A stretch of 64,000 bases of DNA from Rheum nobile. Lineage: Eukaryota > Streptophyta > Magnoliopsida > Caryophyllales > Polygonaceae. Position 1 is the stretch's first letter; each line of letters starts with the position of its first letter. Shown here piece by piece: positions 22,120-32,619 of the stretch. The position numbers and the translations under genes are program-made. The notes under the pieces are model-generated. The model saw nothing but the letters and a program-made list of their open reading frames with translations. It made no database searches and was not told where the DNA came from. The stretch spans positions 1,922,001 to 1,986,000 of the forward strand of contig WOAB01000040.1 in the NCBI GenBank assembly GCA_027886185.1. Direction: 5' to 3'.

Positions 22120-22898
22120 TGGATTGGAGAAGCACAAAAGAATTATTGAATAGTATGAATCTATCAGAAGAATGATACTAATTGGATACTGGGAGAGGGA
22201 GAGATGTGAGCATTCAAGCCCAGGAGTACGAGAGTATTTATAGAGATTTCTAGAGTCATGCATCATTGCTAACACAGGTAAGAGAGATAGAGAAATTTTA
22301 GGATTAGAATGAGGTAACCTGGATTGTTGAAGGTCTTATGCGTGTCTGACGATCTTGGGTGGTGAAGCCCTCCTCTGTGCTCCTCGCTTGCAGCTCCATT
22401 CCCATTGTGGTAAGCTGATTTTTCTCTGAATGTCTTTCTTGCCGTTTGACTTTGAAACGTTGCTAGAAACGGCTAAGCTCCGTTTCTTCTCTCTGCGTCT
22501 CCAGCTAGGGAAGTGTCTTGGCCCTTTGATTTGGGGGCTTGTGCACCTCCAGGCTACGAGCATCTTCTTTTGTTTCTTTCCCCTGGTATTTGGGAGAGGG
22601 TGTTTCGTGGTTTGATTTTGTAGAAACCATCTCCGATTTCGAGATAGAGGTACAAAGATTACGACTTTTCCTCCAGAGTTATCCCAAGGGGCTAGTCTAC
22701 GAGGTGAGAAGGTGACTGATTCGTGTTGGACAACATGGTTGGGGGCGAGAGGAGCTGGGATTTGGGGGCTATTTTGACGACGGCGTTAGGAGATGAGGTT
22801 GGATCTAGGGTTTGTTTTCTCGGGTAGGTGGAGGAGGCGAAAGAGGGCGAAGAGAAGACGATAGAGAGCGCGTGTTGACGCGTTGATTTTAGGGGTCA
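22120..22898 (-). other. LINE 5' untranslated/promoter region
   Basis: This is the stretch between the LINE's 5' target duplication and the ORF1 ATG. It is richer in G+C than its surroundings and has no long frame. In L1-like elements the internal promoter lies here, but no specific motif was identified. Confidence 0.5.
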
Positions 22899-22934
22899 TC
22901 TCTTTTTGGCTTATGGTAATCCTTGCTCCATACA

Positions 22935-23528
22935 AGGCCGGCCCAAAGGGGTGGGCGAGAGGGGCGACCGCCTAAGGCCCATTAGAGAAGGGGGCCCAAA
23001 TTTAATGTTAAATTGTCATTATATGTGTTTTTTTAATATTAGTACACAAAATAATATTTTGTTCAATGGTAGATGAGTGTGTGTTTTTGCTTTACATTTA
23101 AAAAAGGTTATGGTTTCAATCCTTATATCTTACTAATTTTTAATTTAAATTGTAGGCCCTTTTTTCTTTTATTTAAAAAAGAAAAGAAATTGTTAATCTT
23201 TTGATTTCTTATTAATTTTGAACGTGAATGGGCCCCCTTTCTTTGCTTCTTTAAAACTTAACTTTTACTGACTATATTTTAGTTTGTTAATATAATTTTT
23301 TAACTAATTTGTTGGTATATTCCCTTAACAAATACAAGAGAATTTTTTTAAATTTTTATACTTGTATTGTTTGTATATCACATATCTTAATTTTATAAAA
23401 ATTTCACTTAATGTTGTAAATACGGGGCTAGTTTTATGGTGTAAATATATAAGGATTTTAAAAAAATCTTCCTTAGATTTGTTATATCTCACACATTTCA
23501 TTTTCAAATTTTTTCACTTAGTTTTGTA
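22935..23528. repeat. Unclassified repeat starting AAGGCCGGCCC
   Basis: A GC-rich opening (GGCCGGCCCAAAGG..., GGGCGACCGCCTAAGGCCC, GGGGGCCCAAATTTAA) passes into AT-rich sequence with another GGCCC block near 23,155 and 23,230. The opening resembles a widespread plant repeat, but I could not define ends, target duplication or class. No gene is seen. Confidence 0.4.
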
Positions 23529-24237
23529 CTAGCATGTGTCTCCGTGCCTTGCACGGGTATGACCGTATATTTTAAGAACTAATTTAAATTTGTTTATATT
23601 ATGTAAAATATAAAAGAGAATTATATAGAAAAATTAACATGATGGTTTATAAGGTGTATTGTATGATGAAAATTGAAGGCAGATGTGTGAATTTATATTG
23701 AAGAAAATATAAATTGAAGGTAGATGTGTGAATTTATATTGAAGAAAATATAATTACAAATAAAATTGCACTAAAATAAAACTGCATATTGTATTCTTTA
23801 TAATGGAGTTTACGAATAATCTATTCACCCTTATTAAATCATGAACATTAATTAAGTATGATAATAATGTTTTTGGTAAGTGCATATTATATGTATGTTG
23901 GTGGATGAACCGTATAACGTTAACTATTTATAGACCATCTATCTATATACATATCTTTATAATGAAGTTTACGGACCATTAACGTATATATTATATTATG
24001 AACACTAATTAATTAAGTATGATAATAATATTTTTGGTAAGTGCATAATTATCATGTACAATGGCATATATTTTGGGGTGGTAATTTAGGAAAGTTGTAT
24101 AAATAAAAAAATAAAATAAATTGTAAATAGAATAAGGGTGATTAGGTAAATGTATATAATTATTTGATGACGTGTCATATTTAGATGAACGACACATAGG
24201 AGAGATAATTGTGACTTTAGTAGTAGTATATAGAAGA

Positions 24238-25202
24238 GAGTAAGGTTCAAGTGCATAATAATCTTAGGGTGTAAAGTGAGGAGTAATTAAAGCCATTAGA
24301 TCTAATAGATAGATGGATAAGATTGGAGTGGTAAAATTATAAAAATTATTATTTTTATAATATTTTTTCGAAATCAATAATTTTTTTTGATTTTTTTTTT
24401 CGAATTTTTTTTTAAACTTTTTTAAAAAAAAATTGTTTTTTTTTCGAATTCCTTTTTTTCGAAAATTATTTTTTTTCAAAACTTATTCTTTTCATTTTTT
24501 TTCAAAAAATATTTTGCTTAATTATATTGTATATCAAGTGCATAAATAAGCATCAAAAGTGCATCTATAATGAATATAAAGTGCATATATAAGCATATTT
24601 TTAATGGTCACATAGAGTGCATCTTTAATAGGATAAAGTGCATAATGTAATATGCAAATGTGCATGTTTAACATATATATTAAAAGTGCACATTATAAGT
24701 AGTGTATGTTTAATATGTTAAAAGTGCATATGTTAGTATGTTAAAGTGCATACTTAATATGTTAAAAAGTGCATATGTAATTATGTTAAAATGGATGCTC
24801 AATATTCCAAATTAAGTGCATGCATGTGTAAGTATATTAAAGTGCATGTTTAGTAATCTAAAGTTAAGTACATATGTAAATATATTAAAGTGCATGAATA
24901 ATATGTTGAAGTGCATGATTAAAATGCTAAAGTACATGGTATTAATTTTTTAAGAAAAATATTCGTGAAAAAATAAGAAAATAATTTTTTAGGGGAAATA
25001 TTTTTTAAAAAAAATCAAAAAAAAAATATTTTTTGAATTTTTTTTCGGAAATTAAAAAAAAATATATAATTAAAAAAGTTGGTTATATTTACAAGTTTGT
25101 CACTCCATGTATTTTAATCTTAACTCTTCATTCCTACAATCTAATGACTAAGATTACTCCTCATTTTACACCCTAAACATTCTCCTCATATGATCCTTAC
25201 TC
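24238..25202. mobile_element. MULE-type MITE
   Basis: This 965-bp element has imperfect terminal inverted repeats of about 60 bp (GAGTAAGGTTCA... / ...TGATCCTTACTC, sharing TTAGGGTGTAAA and GAGGAGTAAT). A perfect 10-bp target duplication, ATATAGAAGA, lies at 24,228-24,237 and 25,203-25,212. Long inverted repeats with a 9-11-bp duplication fit Mutator-like elements. The interior holds T/A homopolymer runs and many AAGTGCATA motifs, with no transposase. Confidence 0.88.
24530..24935 (+). repeat. Degenerate array of AAGTGCATA units
   Basis: The motif AAGTGCAT or a close variant recurs roughly every 20-30 bp, about 16 times, separated by AT-rich spacers such as TTAATATGTTA. It is the core of the MULE MITE. 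Confidence 0.75.
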
Positions 25203-25212
25203 ATATAGAAGA

Positions 25213-25660
25213 TATGGGTAAACTTTTAGTTTAGTTGTACATAAAAAAAAATATCACTTTCTTTCTTCTATAAACATTCCTATGAATATTATTGTGAGTC
25301 TGTCAATATATTTTAGACAAATTATACATACTTTTATCCCATTTTTATATCAAAAATAAAAAAATAATTATATAATATATTTATTAGGATTTTGATTTCA
25401 ATTTAGTCTCAGATCCCACAAAAGTTTAGGAACGGCACTAGCTTCATTTTCTCTCCTTGAAAAGCAAAAGCAAGCTTCTCACCCACACTTCTCCAATTGC
25501 CAATTACCCTAGCAACATATCACTTCTTTTGGGCTGGACCTATTTTGGGTCATTGGTTCAACAGCTTCGACCTTGGATTAAGGTCGGATTCTAATAACGA
25601 CATGTATGGAAATTTAATATTAGAAAAATCTTTCCTAAAACGAGGTCTAGAAATATCTTC
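25213..25660. other. Intergenic sequence, nothing recognised
   Basis: The stretch is AT-rich, with no coding frame resembling a known family and no repeat boundary that I can define. Confidence 0.5.
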
Positions 25661-26737
25661 TTTTTTTTCTTTTTCTTTTTTTTGATAAAATAAAAATTCG
25701 AGAATCCAGAACAACCAAACCTGAAAAACTCGAGAGGCCGAGCAAACGGCGTCGGACACCCGACAACAAACAACCAAACGAAAAAAAAGACGCAACAACA
25801 AAAAGCACAACCCAAAAAACAACAGACACAAAAGAAAACAAAATACAAAACACAACCGAGCAAGCATCCTACAAGCCTAATCAACGAGAAAGTCTTCAAA
25901 CAGGGGTTGGAAACACCAACAAGGTCGCTTGAAGCAGCCGGAAAGAAGAAACAAGATAAAATCTGAGGGCAAGTCAGAAGAAATCATCAGGGATCATACG
26001 ATCGCTATCTTGTCTCGAACCGAAACAACAATCTCAGATCAAACCAAAGAAAACCTGCAACAGCACACAAACAACAAAACAAAGAAGGAAACAAAGGCGG
26101 GGGACAGGGGCAGTGGAAGGCGGTGGACAAGGAGGAAAAACAACATAAACAAAACAACACAAAAACAACGAGAAGGAGGGCTGAAAGGAGGCGGGCGGCG
26201 GCGGGCCAAAGAAAGAGGTCGGAAAGGAGGAAGGCGGCGGCGGGGTGACAGGGAGGGAGGTGGACGGCGGCGGAGGATGAGTGGACGAGCCCGGAGGGGA
26301 GGAGGTCGGAGAGGTCGGGGAGGCGGAACCGGATCTGGAAATGGTCAACGAGGCCGGAGGAGGCAGCGGGGAGGGGGGGTTGGACAGGAGAGGGAGCGGA
26401 GTGAGGGAGAGGGGTGGCGACAGGAGGCCGGGATCTGGATCTGGTCGAAGGAGAGCGAAATCCGGTGATGCAGCGCAGCCGGAGACGCTGATGGGCTCGG
26501 TTGGAGCAGGGAGCTCGGTCTGAGCAGGCTCGGTCGGAGCGGGTGCCATGGTGTTGGCGGTGACTCATCGGAGGCGAAGGCTCAGTTGGAGCAGGGAGCT
26601 CGGTCGGAGCGGTTGCCATGGTGTTGGCGGTGACTCATCGGAGGCAGAGGCTCGACGGGAGCGGGGGTGACTCATCAAGGAACGGTAGCCAAGGGTTCAC
26701 AGCCCGTTAGGGCCGGCTCCCCCAGAGGGGAGCGTTT
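25661..26737 (-). mobile_element. Possible LINE-derived non-autonomous retroposon
   Basis: On the minus strand a GC-rich leader (26,737-26,100) passes into a T/G-rich 3' region ending TTTTTATTTTATC and then an A-rich tail interrupted by G (about 25,661-25,686). This is the look of a plant LINE 3' end. No reverse transcriptase is present. A 70-bp unit containing GCCATGGTGTTGGCGG is duplicated at about 26,500-26,645. The Pro-rich frame at 26,005-26,619 reads through these repeats and is probably not a gene. No target duplication was found. Confidence 0.4.
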
Positions 26738-27105
26738 CTAATAAGTTCCTTCTGAAGAGCACCCCCTTGCTTAGTCCTCCTATGGGACGTGGCACCAAAG
26801 CCGGTGGTGACGCCGTAGCTGTCGGTGCCCTTGCTCATACTGTCCATGACCCAATCACTGCTGGCCTTGACCCCGGCCCTGGAGGCCTCGGAGAGCTCCA
26901 CCTGGACGCCTCCGTGGACCCCGGCCTTGGCCGCCACGGCCGCCACCTGGGCAATGGTGAGGGTCTCGCCGCCGAGCCTGACCACGGGCCTCCGGAAGTC
27001 CTCCACCATCCTCTTGACCTCCTCCAGGTGGCTCCCCTTCATGGCCTCGGCCGCCGCCCCCCAGTAGAGTGGGTCCCTGCTGCGCTCTTCCATGCACACC
27101 TCCAT
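26738..27105 (-). pseudogene. PAL: Phenylalanine ammonia-lyase, exon 1 only
   Basis: From ATG 27,105 the frame reads MEVCMEERSRDPLYWGAAAE, then KGSHLEEVKRMV, VVRLGGETLTIAQVAAVAA, VELSEASRAGVKASSDWVM, DSYGVTTGFGATSHRRTKQG and ends QKELIR: about 123 residues without a stop. PAL makes trans-cinnamate from phenylalanine at the entry to phenylpropanoid metabolism. The catalytic-loop Tyr (SYGVTTGFG) is present, but the MIO-forming Ala-Ser-Gly and all of exon 2 are missing. Homology stops at the LIR codon where the conserved PAL intron begins, yet no GT donor follows. Instead AAACGCTCC... begins unrelated GC-rich DNA and the frame stops 10 codons later. The coding sequence is GC-rich. It is a truncated or captured gene piece; 27,106 onward may hold its old promoter. 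Confidence 0.88.
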
Positions 27106-27690
27106 TGCCAGCTCAGATGTGGGTTTCTTTTTCCTTCTTAGTATAATGAGTTAGCTAGGTTTGGAGGGTACGGTGTGGAATTATGTTTTTTGTTTTTGGG
27201 TTATGTGTTGTTTGAGTTGGACGAATAATAAAATAGGAATAAAATAATCCGAAAGATTTTTAACCTTTGTTTGAAAAGTCTTACTAGCAAGTTAATTAAT
27301 TTCTTGGGTCTTTTGGTAAAAAACTTATAACCAAAAAAAAACATAGATATACTTCTTAGAGCCGCAAATCAAACGAGCTCTAAACAAATAAAAACAAACC
27401 AGTGAGATTTTTAAACCCGATATGTGTGTGCCATCAAGGACAAGTGAAGGAAAATTGATGCTGTAGCTTTATTTGGACTGCTCGTTTTAATATCATTTTC
27501 TATCATAATCAATATTTTCATAAGTCATATAGAGTTTGATTTGTTTGAAAAAAAATACAAAATAAAATTAAATAAGTTTAACCCTAATACAAGACTTTAA
27601 CTAGTTATATGCACTCACTCAAAAATTAAATAAGTATAACCCATTTGTCACGCCCCAAATAATAGAGATAAATAGAGATCTTTGGTGACC
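27106..27690. other. Intergenic sequence upstream of the PAL fragment
   Basis: AT-rich, with no gene seen. It would contain the former PAL promoter if the fragment kept its native 5' side. No clear TATA box or MYB-type (AC-element) site was recognised by eye. Confidence 0.4.
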
Positions 27691-27699
27691 ACGACGCCG

Positions 27700-27961
27700 T
27701 GCTCGGTCTTTGATTTTCCATGTCTGTGACAGTCAGGCAGTCCTCCATTTTCCCGCAAATCCAGTTTTTTATGAGCGCACAAAACACATGGAAATTGATT
27801 GTCATTTCGTGCGTGATTTAGTCATTCCTGGCAAAGTCGTAACCTCACACGTGTCTATGAGCCAGCAACATGCAGATATATTCACCAAGGCTCTATCAAC
27901 GCCTCAGTTTACTTATCTGTCATCCATGTTGGGCATTATGGACCTCCATACTCCAACTTGA
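27700..27961 (+). pseudogene. Ty1/copia RNase H C-terminus remnant
   Basis: The frame CDSQAVLHFPANPVFYERTK, IDCHFVRDLVIPGKVVTSHV and QQHADIFTKALSTPQF is the final part of copia RNase H (usual pattern CDNQAA...NP..HERTKHIEID...ADIFTKAL). It ends naturally (LHTPT stop) and is followed by the polypurine tract TTGAGGGGGAGTA (27,959-27,971). Everything upstream in pol is missing, so this is the 3' stub of an element. Confidence 0.85.
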
Positions 27962-27975
27962 GGGGGAGTATATAT

Positions 27976-28128
27976 TGGAATATACTAGTGTATCTTATCT
28001 TTAGGAAAGATTATCTTGTTAAATATCCTCTTTGTCTTTTCCTTGTAGATGGAATTGTAATCAACTATATATTTAGCCCGTGAAAGGATATAATATTTCC
28101 TAAAGATAAGATACACTAGTATCTTCCA
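27976..28128 (+). repeat. Short copia LTR (153 bp) with long inverted ends
   Basis: The sequence from TGGAATATACTAGTG to ACTAGTATCTTCCA follows the polypurine tract and ends TG...CA. Its first and last 33 bases or so are near-perfect reverse complements (ATACTAGTGTATCTTATCTTTAGGAAA against its complement), so RNA from it could fold into one long hairpin. No second LTR is present in the window. Confidence 0.7.
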
Positions 28129-28417
28129 ATAATGTCGGATCTCTAAGGCCGTGGCACCATTGCTTGAGAAGAAAAAAAACTAAAAAATAAAAAAGTTTTG
28201 ATTGGTTAGAAATAAATAATTTCTTTCAATGGATCTAGCAAGTTTTATTTTGTTTGAAGAATGAAGGAACGAATCAATCACGGCAAGGGAAATAGCATCA
28301 AAAGTGGGTCGATGAAAACACAGATAAAAAATAAAGCGCAGTATAACTTAATCGATATATACTTTTGATAATAAACAAGAGAATTATAAGAAAACAATGA
28401 TGGTATTAATTGTTGGG
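28129..28417. other. Downstream flank of the neprosin gene, nothing recognised
   Basis: About 290 bp of AT-rich sequence. It should contain the 3' untranslated region of the minus-strand neprosin gene. No clear structured element is seen. Confidence 0.5.
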
Positions 28418-29464
28418 TTATGGGCAATTTGGGTTTCTCCCAGGCCCACCATAGTAGAAGTATGCGCCCCAGTCGTTACTGTAGTCACTGCTGATGTCGT
28501 AGCAGGCGGTGTCCTCCGCAAGCGTGAGTATGTTCTGGGCCGTGTCGAGGCTGTTGTCGGAGTCCACCACCTCCAGGTTCCGGAAGTAGCTGGCCTTCCC
28601 GAACCCCTCCGCCCCGAAGTGGCCGGACCCCATCTGCGTCGCCGTGTGCCTCCCGCTGGGCCGCGTGTTCACCACCTCCCCGCCCCACTCCACCATCGTC
28701 GCGTGCTCCGACAGGTGCGTGAACAGCTCCGCCGGCCAGTATCCCACCAGGCTTCCCTCCCCGAACCCCATCCACCAGTTCCCCAATTTCGGGTCCTGCA
28801 TATATATATGATCCAATATTCATTCATTCAAATATTATCTTTACTCCTAACTCCTAACTAATTAATTGTTCTTGTATGTATATATTTACGGTACGTACCT
28901 TCCAAATTAGGATTGTGACGTCGAATTGACTCCCTGTAAACGAAGACACCGGAGAAATGGCTGCTCCGATGGCTATCCGACTGTTCGTCTGTACGAATCC
29001 CGCACACAATAGATTGTAGCACCCGGTTGCTTGATACGAATCACTCTGCATTAATATTTAATTCAATTCATCAAGACTATGTATATTCTACACAAAGTTG
29101 TCACTATTTGGTCATTTCTCTTTACTTTAAAATTAACTAGCTAGCTAGGCTAAACTTAGAGGTGGTGGCCGGACTTATAAAGATTCAATATAATTAATCT
29201 TAATGTCTAAAATGTAAAAGGACCAAATGATTGCAATTTAGCAAAAAAGACTAGGAACAAATTAAATTAAGTATGTACTGTATATATATATTTAGGTTTG
29301 GGAAATTAATATGTACGTTGATGATAGTAAATGAAGAATTGGAAGTTCGAAATAATGAAGGAGATCTGACCGTCCAGTAAGTGAAGAGCCTGGGCCTGCT
29401 ATCACCATACAGCTCCGGACTGACCTGACTAGTAGAACAATTTCTCCTTTAGTTTACGTACGTA

Positions 29465-29495
<31 letters not shown>

Positions 29496-32400
29496 ACTTT
29501 CTTTTCATTAATTAATTTTGTTTACTTTCAATTCAAGTATACATTAATTGGGCTTTACTTTAAACTTGAATAGTGAATAGTGAATACAATTAAGAGCTAG
29601 AATTAATAGTGAATGAAGGAAAAAAAGGAAAGTATAGCTAGATCACCTGCCAACCAGCTTCAATGCTGTTGAGATCGGGGCCGTCGAAGGAGCCGGAGAG
29701 AAGCCAAATCTGGGAGAGGCTGAACTCGTTCATCTCCTCTATCGATGGCTCCCACACGTTTATTGTTGCCTTTGCTCCGTACACTTCCGAGCTTCCTCCC
29801 GTGTATGCTATTGCATGCTGCATCCCATTATTTTATTTCATTCTACTACGGAGTATCAATTAAATCAAGTCCATTCAACTCTCACCAAGTCCAAAGTATA
29901 AGGGATTAATTAATACTAAATTATGTTATTAATATTAAATGAAATGAAACAAATTAAATCATTTTGTCAATTATATCACAAAAGTAAGTTGTATTATTAT
30001 GTACCTTTATAAATTATTTATAAACCTTCTCAATTGACATAAATGTGTAATATATATCCAAAACTTTATAAAATAGTTTATTATGAAAGACTGAAAGAGG
30101 TTTTGACATTATTTTGAGATATTGTCAAAACAATAACAAATATGTGCGCAATATGATATCTGATATATCGAAAAATAGATGAAAATATATATACAATAAA
30201 ATTAAAAATTTATAACACCTTATTATAAGTTGAAACTTCTTATTTATTTATGTTTATATTTCATGAATTATAATATTGATTTTGAGAACATATAAATTAA
30301 ACATTAACTTTACATTAGCAAACAAAATCCTAAAAATTAAATTATGAACAAATTCTAAAATTTAAATTATCTTTACTTTTTCCATTTATTTATCTTTAGA
30401 TAATTTTATAAAAGATATTATATTTGAATATACTCACAAATAACAATTTATTGAATTTCATTCATTTAATCTCTTCATTTTTAATTTATGGAACTTTTAA
30501 AATTTGCTTGATATTGTATACATTTATTACATAAAATATTATCTTTTTTAAATAAGATAAAGAAAATTGTGTATAATAAATGACATTTATTGTACAATAT
30601 GTCAACTTTTCTTGTTAGAAAGATTTAATAAATTACCGTTAAAAATACATCAATCCCAGGAGCCATCTAGGTCTTTCTTTGTTCTTCTTTCTCCCATTTT
30701 TTCTTGAACAAAAAAAAGACATTCAACCATTAAATAAATTGAAAGACCAGTAAAATTTGTATTCGAAAATATGGAGAAAAAAGTTCTTACTTTTTTCTAC
30801 GATGAATATTTTGTATAGGAACATGTTGGAAATTAGAAGGTAAAAGGCAGTTTGACATAGAATTACTTTTAGGATGATTTTCTTGCAGGGCAAAATTCCG
30901 GTATATAATGACTTGTGAAGGTTATTATCATAAGTCATGAAGGTGAGGGTCATGATTATAATCAAGCTTTTTTGTTTCTTCATGATGAGCTTAGTCTAAT
31001 AGCACATGAAAGTGTCTGTACATACAACTTATAGCAATGATGGGTTTTGTAACGGGGTATTATTAATGTCATAAGAGAAAGTAAAAGCCCAAAAACTATA
31101 TACACTGTACACATTCAATTCATGGAAACAAATATTATTGAGTAATAAATAAATATTAGAAGATTAATGCTAGCTAGTGAAAAATCAACACTCATGATTG
31201 TTTCCAATAGAAGCCCAAACAAGACGTTTGGTCCCCCACTTTTGCAATAATTTTTGAGACCTACTTGAATTAAAGAAATTAGCTAGTATTTTTACATACA
31301 TGATATATTGACTTTTTTTTTTTATGATCATACTGTTTTCTGTAGTACTACGTACATTCACACCCACATACATATAATAACTTATCAATATAATACATTC
31401 TCCCCATATAAACCCTTGAGTATTTATAATAGTGTAACCTCTTTTATGCCATTAACACATCAGACTAATCAATTCATATAGTATATTAAGCAAAAGTAGT
31501 ACCGTACTCAATGCCTACACGGTCAGATTAACTTTTTATTAATTTTTCAAATAAGGTCATAGGTCAATTTATTTTAATATATACACATTTTTAATTGGAA
31601 GCGATCGAATTTCTCCAGCTCTATAGAATCAAGTAAATAAGCTATTTTATTTCATGTAAACATTTGCTAGTAGTTAGTATTATTGTTATATTGAAAAAGG
31701 AAAATGAAAAGAATAACGGTAAAATTGAGAGTACCTCATGGCCGTTGCCGCTAACTACGTCGGGGGCATCGGGGCGGCGGGCGAGGGGGATCTGACGACG
31801 TCGTTTCTTGCCGAAGTGATAAAGGGAGTTGGCCCTCAGCACATCGTGCACTGTGCTGCGTCGCACCGGAACGGTGCCCTTTGGACACCGCGTTCCGTTT
31901 TGATGCCACAACTGCCATGCCAAATCCTCTTCTACCCTCTTATTTTCTTCTACTTTCTCCTTCTTCATTTTGGGCCATTTGGGAGGCACTTTCTAACACC
32001 CAATTAATTTTTTAAGAAAAAAATCAGCTCCGTATCATAAATCAAAGGGTAAAATAAAACCAGATTGATTGAAAGAAGGAAAAAAAGTACCTGGATCTTG
32101 TGATTCTTCAAGAGGGGGTGATCAAAAGCTGGTTGTTTTTTGTTGTGGACACAGTCTATGAAATCTCCATCAGGGCTCTTTACATATAAAGATACGAAGA
32201 AAAAACAGCTTTAAAAAATCAAGTACTAAACATAAGAAAAAAATTGAAGAGGTTCTTCATAACATATACATGTATCATGTACGTATGTATAAGTAAAAAT
32301 GTACCTGAATAGTGAAAACAGGTGGCTTGTTAATCTTGTCTAGGTGCCTCTGGATCCTTTGAAGTCTTAAGCTGCTAACTGTTTTGTACATGGTGTAGTT

Positions 32401-32529
32401 GAGGGCCCCCACTGGTGTGCTTAATCCTTGCAAGAAGAGCGCATAAAGAAGACCCACAACAACCAAACAACAACACGAAGAGGAAGAGGAAGAGGAGTGA
32501 GTTGGCCTGTTTGTTGCTACAACACCCAT
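28418..32529 (-). CDS. Neprosin-domain (DUF239) protein, putative secreted prolyl-type peptidase family
   Basis: Seven exons: 32,305-32,529; 32,091-32,177; 31,735-31,992; 29,647-29,817; 29,371-29,424; 28,899-29,045; 28,418-28,795. All introns are GT-AG and phase 0, giving 439 residues. Residues about 19-40 are hydrophobic (LVVVGLLYALFL), a signal peptide or anchor. An activation-peptide-like domain (DUF4409) follows (FIDCVHNKKQPAFDHPLLKN, WHQNGTRCPKGTVPVRR), then the neprosin domain (NSIEAGWQVSPELYGD, RLFTYWTSDSYQATGCYNL, MVEWGGEVVN, MGSGHF, YYGGPGRNPNCP). Glutamates in SIEAGW and WGGEV are candidates for the two catalytic Glu known from Nepenthes neprosin. Plant members of this large family are mostly uncharacterised. 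I chose ATG 32,529; in-frame ATGs lie upstream (32,568). Intron 3 is 1.9 kb. Confidence 0.92.
29466..29502 (+). repeat. CTTTCA hexamer microsatellite
   Basis: CTTCAC/CTTTCA units are repeated about six times in an intron of the neprosin gene. Confidence 0.8.
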
Positions 32530-32619
32530 CTCAATCAGTGCTAATTTGCAGTTCCTCTCTAATAACATCGAAAGCCAAAAAGAGGAGGTCTTTTGGGGAA
32601 ACTGAGAGGGAAAGGGCAA

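Larger units (their letters stand above)
8025..22898 (-). mobile_element. L1-type LINE (about 7.8 kb without its two inserts), defective
   Basis: The minus-strand element has a GC-rich 5' region (about 22,120-22,898), ORF1 with DUF4283 and a CCHC knuckle, a long linker, and ORF2 with endonuclease, reverse transcriptase, zinc-finger (zf-RVT) and RNase H regions. It ends in a short A-rich tail (TAATAAAAAAAG on the minus strand, near 8,025-8,033). A 14-bp target duplication, TCTC(C/T)TTTTGGCTT, lies at 8,011-8,024 and 22,899-22,912. ORF1 has stop codons, ORF2 has an endonuclease deletion and a frameshift, and later insertions broke both. It cannot move by itself. Confidence 0.88.
1179..22934 (-). 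repeat. Old, diverged copia-type LTR, broken into four pieces by nested insertions
   Basis: The pieces at about 1,179-1,411, 4,975-5,110, 7,854-8,024 and 22,899-22,934 align in order with successive parts of the Tnt1-like LTRs at 1,708-2,333 and 4,072-4,753, but with many differences. Shared landmarks are the start TGTTGG, the stretch before GTACAAGTGTTT, CACCCCTCTAAATACA, and the pyrimidine-rich end before TTTGGCT. Together the pieces add up to about 576 bp, close to the 626-682 bp of the younger copies. Each junction coincides with the target duplication or edge of a younger element. Coordinates cover the whole interrupted span. Confidence 0.7.
23529..25212 (-). mobile_element. Helitron-like non-autonomous element (about 0.7 kb), carrying a MULE MITE
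   Basis: Read on the minus strand, the 3' end shows the hairpin CCGTGC-AAG-GCACGG (23,542-23,556), then nine bases and CTAG at 23,529-23,532 followed by T. The 5' end is TCTTCTATATACTACTAC preceded by A. Hairpin, CTRR terminus and insertion between A and T fit Helitrons. The body has two internal duplications (about 23,672-23,752; and the related stretches from about 23,808 and 23,965). No Rep/helicase coding remains. Confidence 0.65.

Noticed and set aside
25929..26468. Arg/Gly-rich 179-codon frame resembling an RNA-binding protein
   Set aside because: It is the opposite-strand reading of the same GC-rich repeat block and has no domain structure.
26005..26619. 204-codon Pro/Leu-rich frame near the PAL fragment
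   Set aside because: It reads through a tandem duplication and a GC-rich leader, and several frames on both strands are open there.
32530..32619. Upstream in-frame ATG extending the neprosin protein by 30 residues (MPFPSQFPQ...)
   Set aside because: The shorter start at 32,529 places the hydrophobic signal segment nearer the N-terminus; the longer form cannot be excluded.
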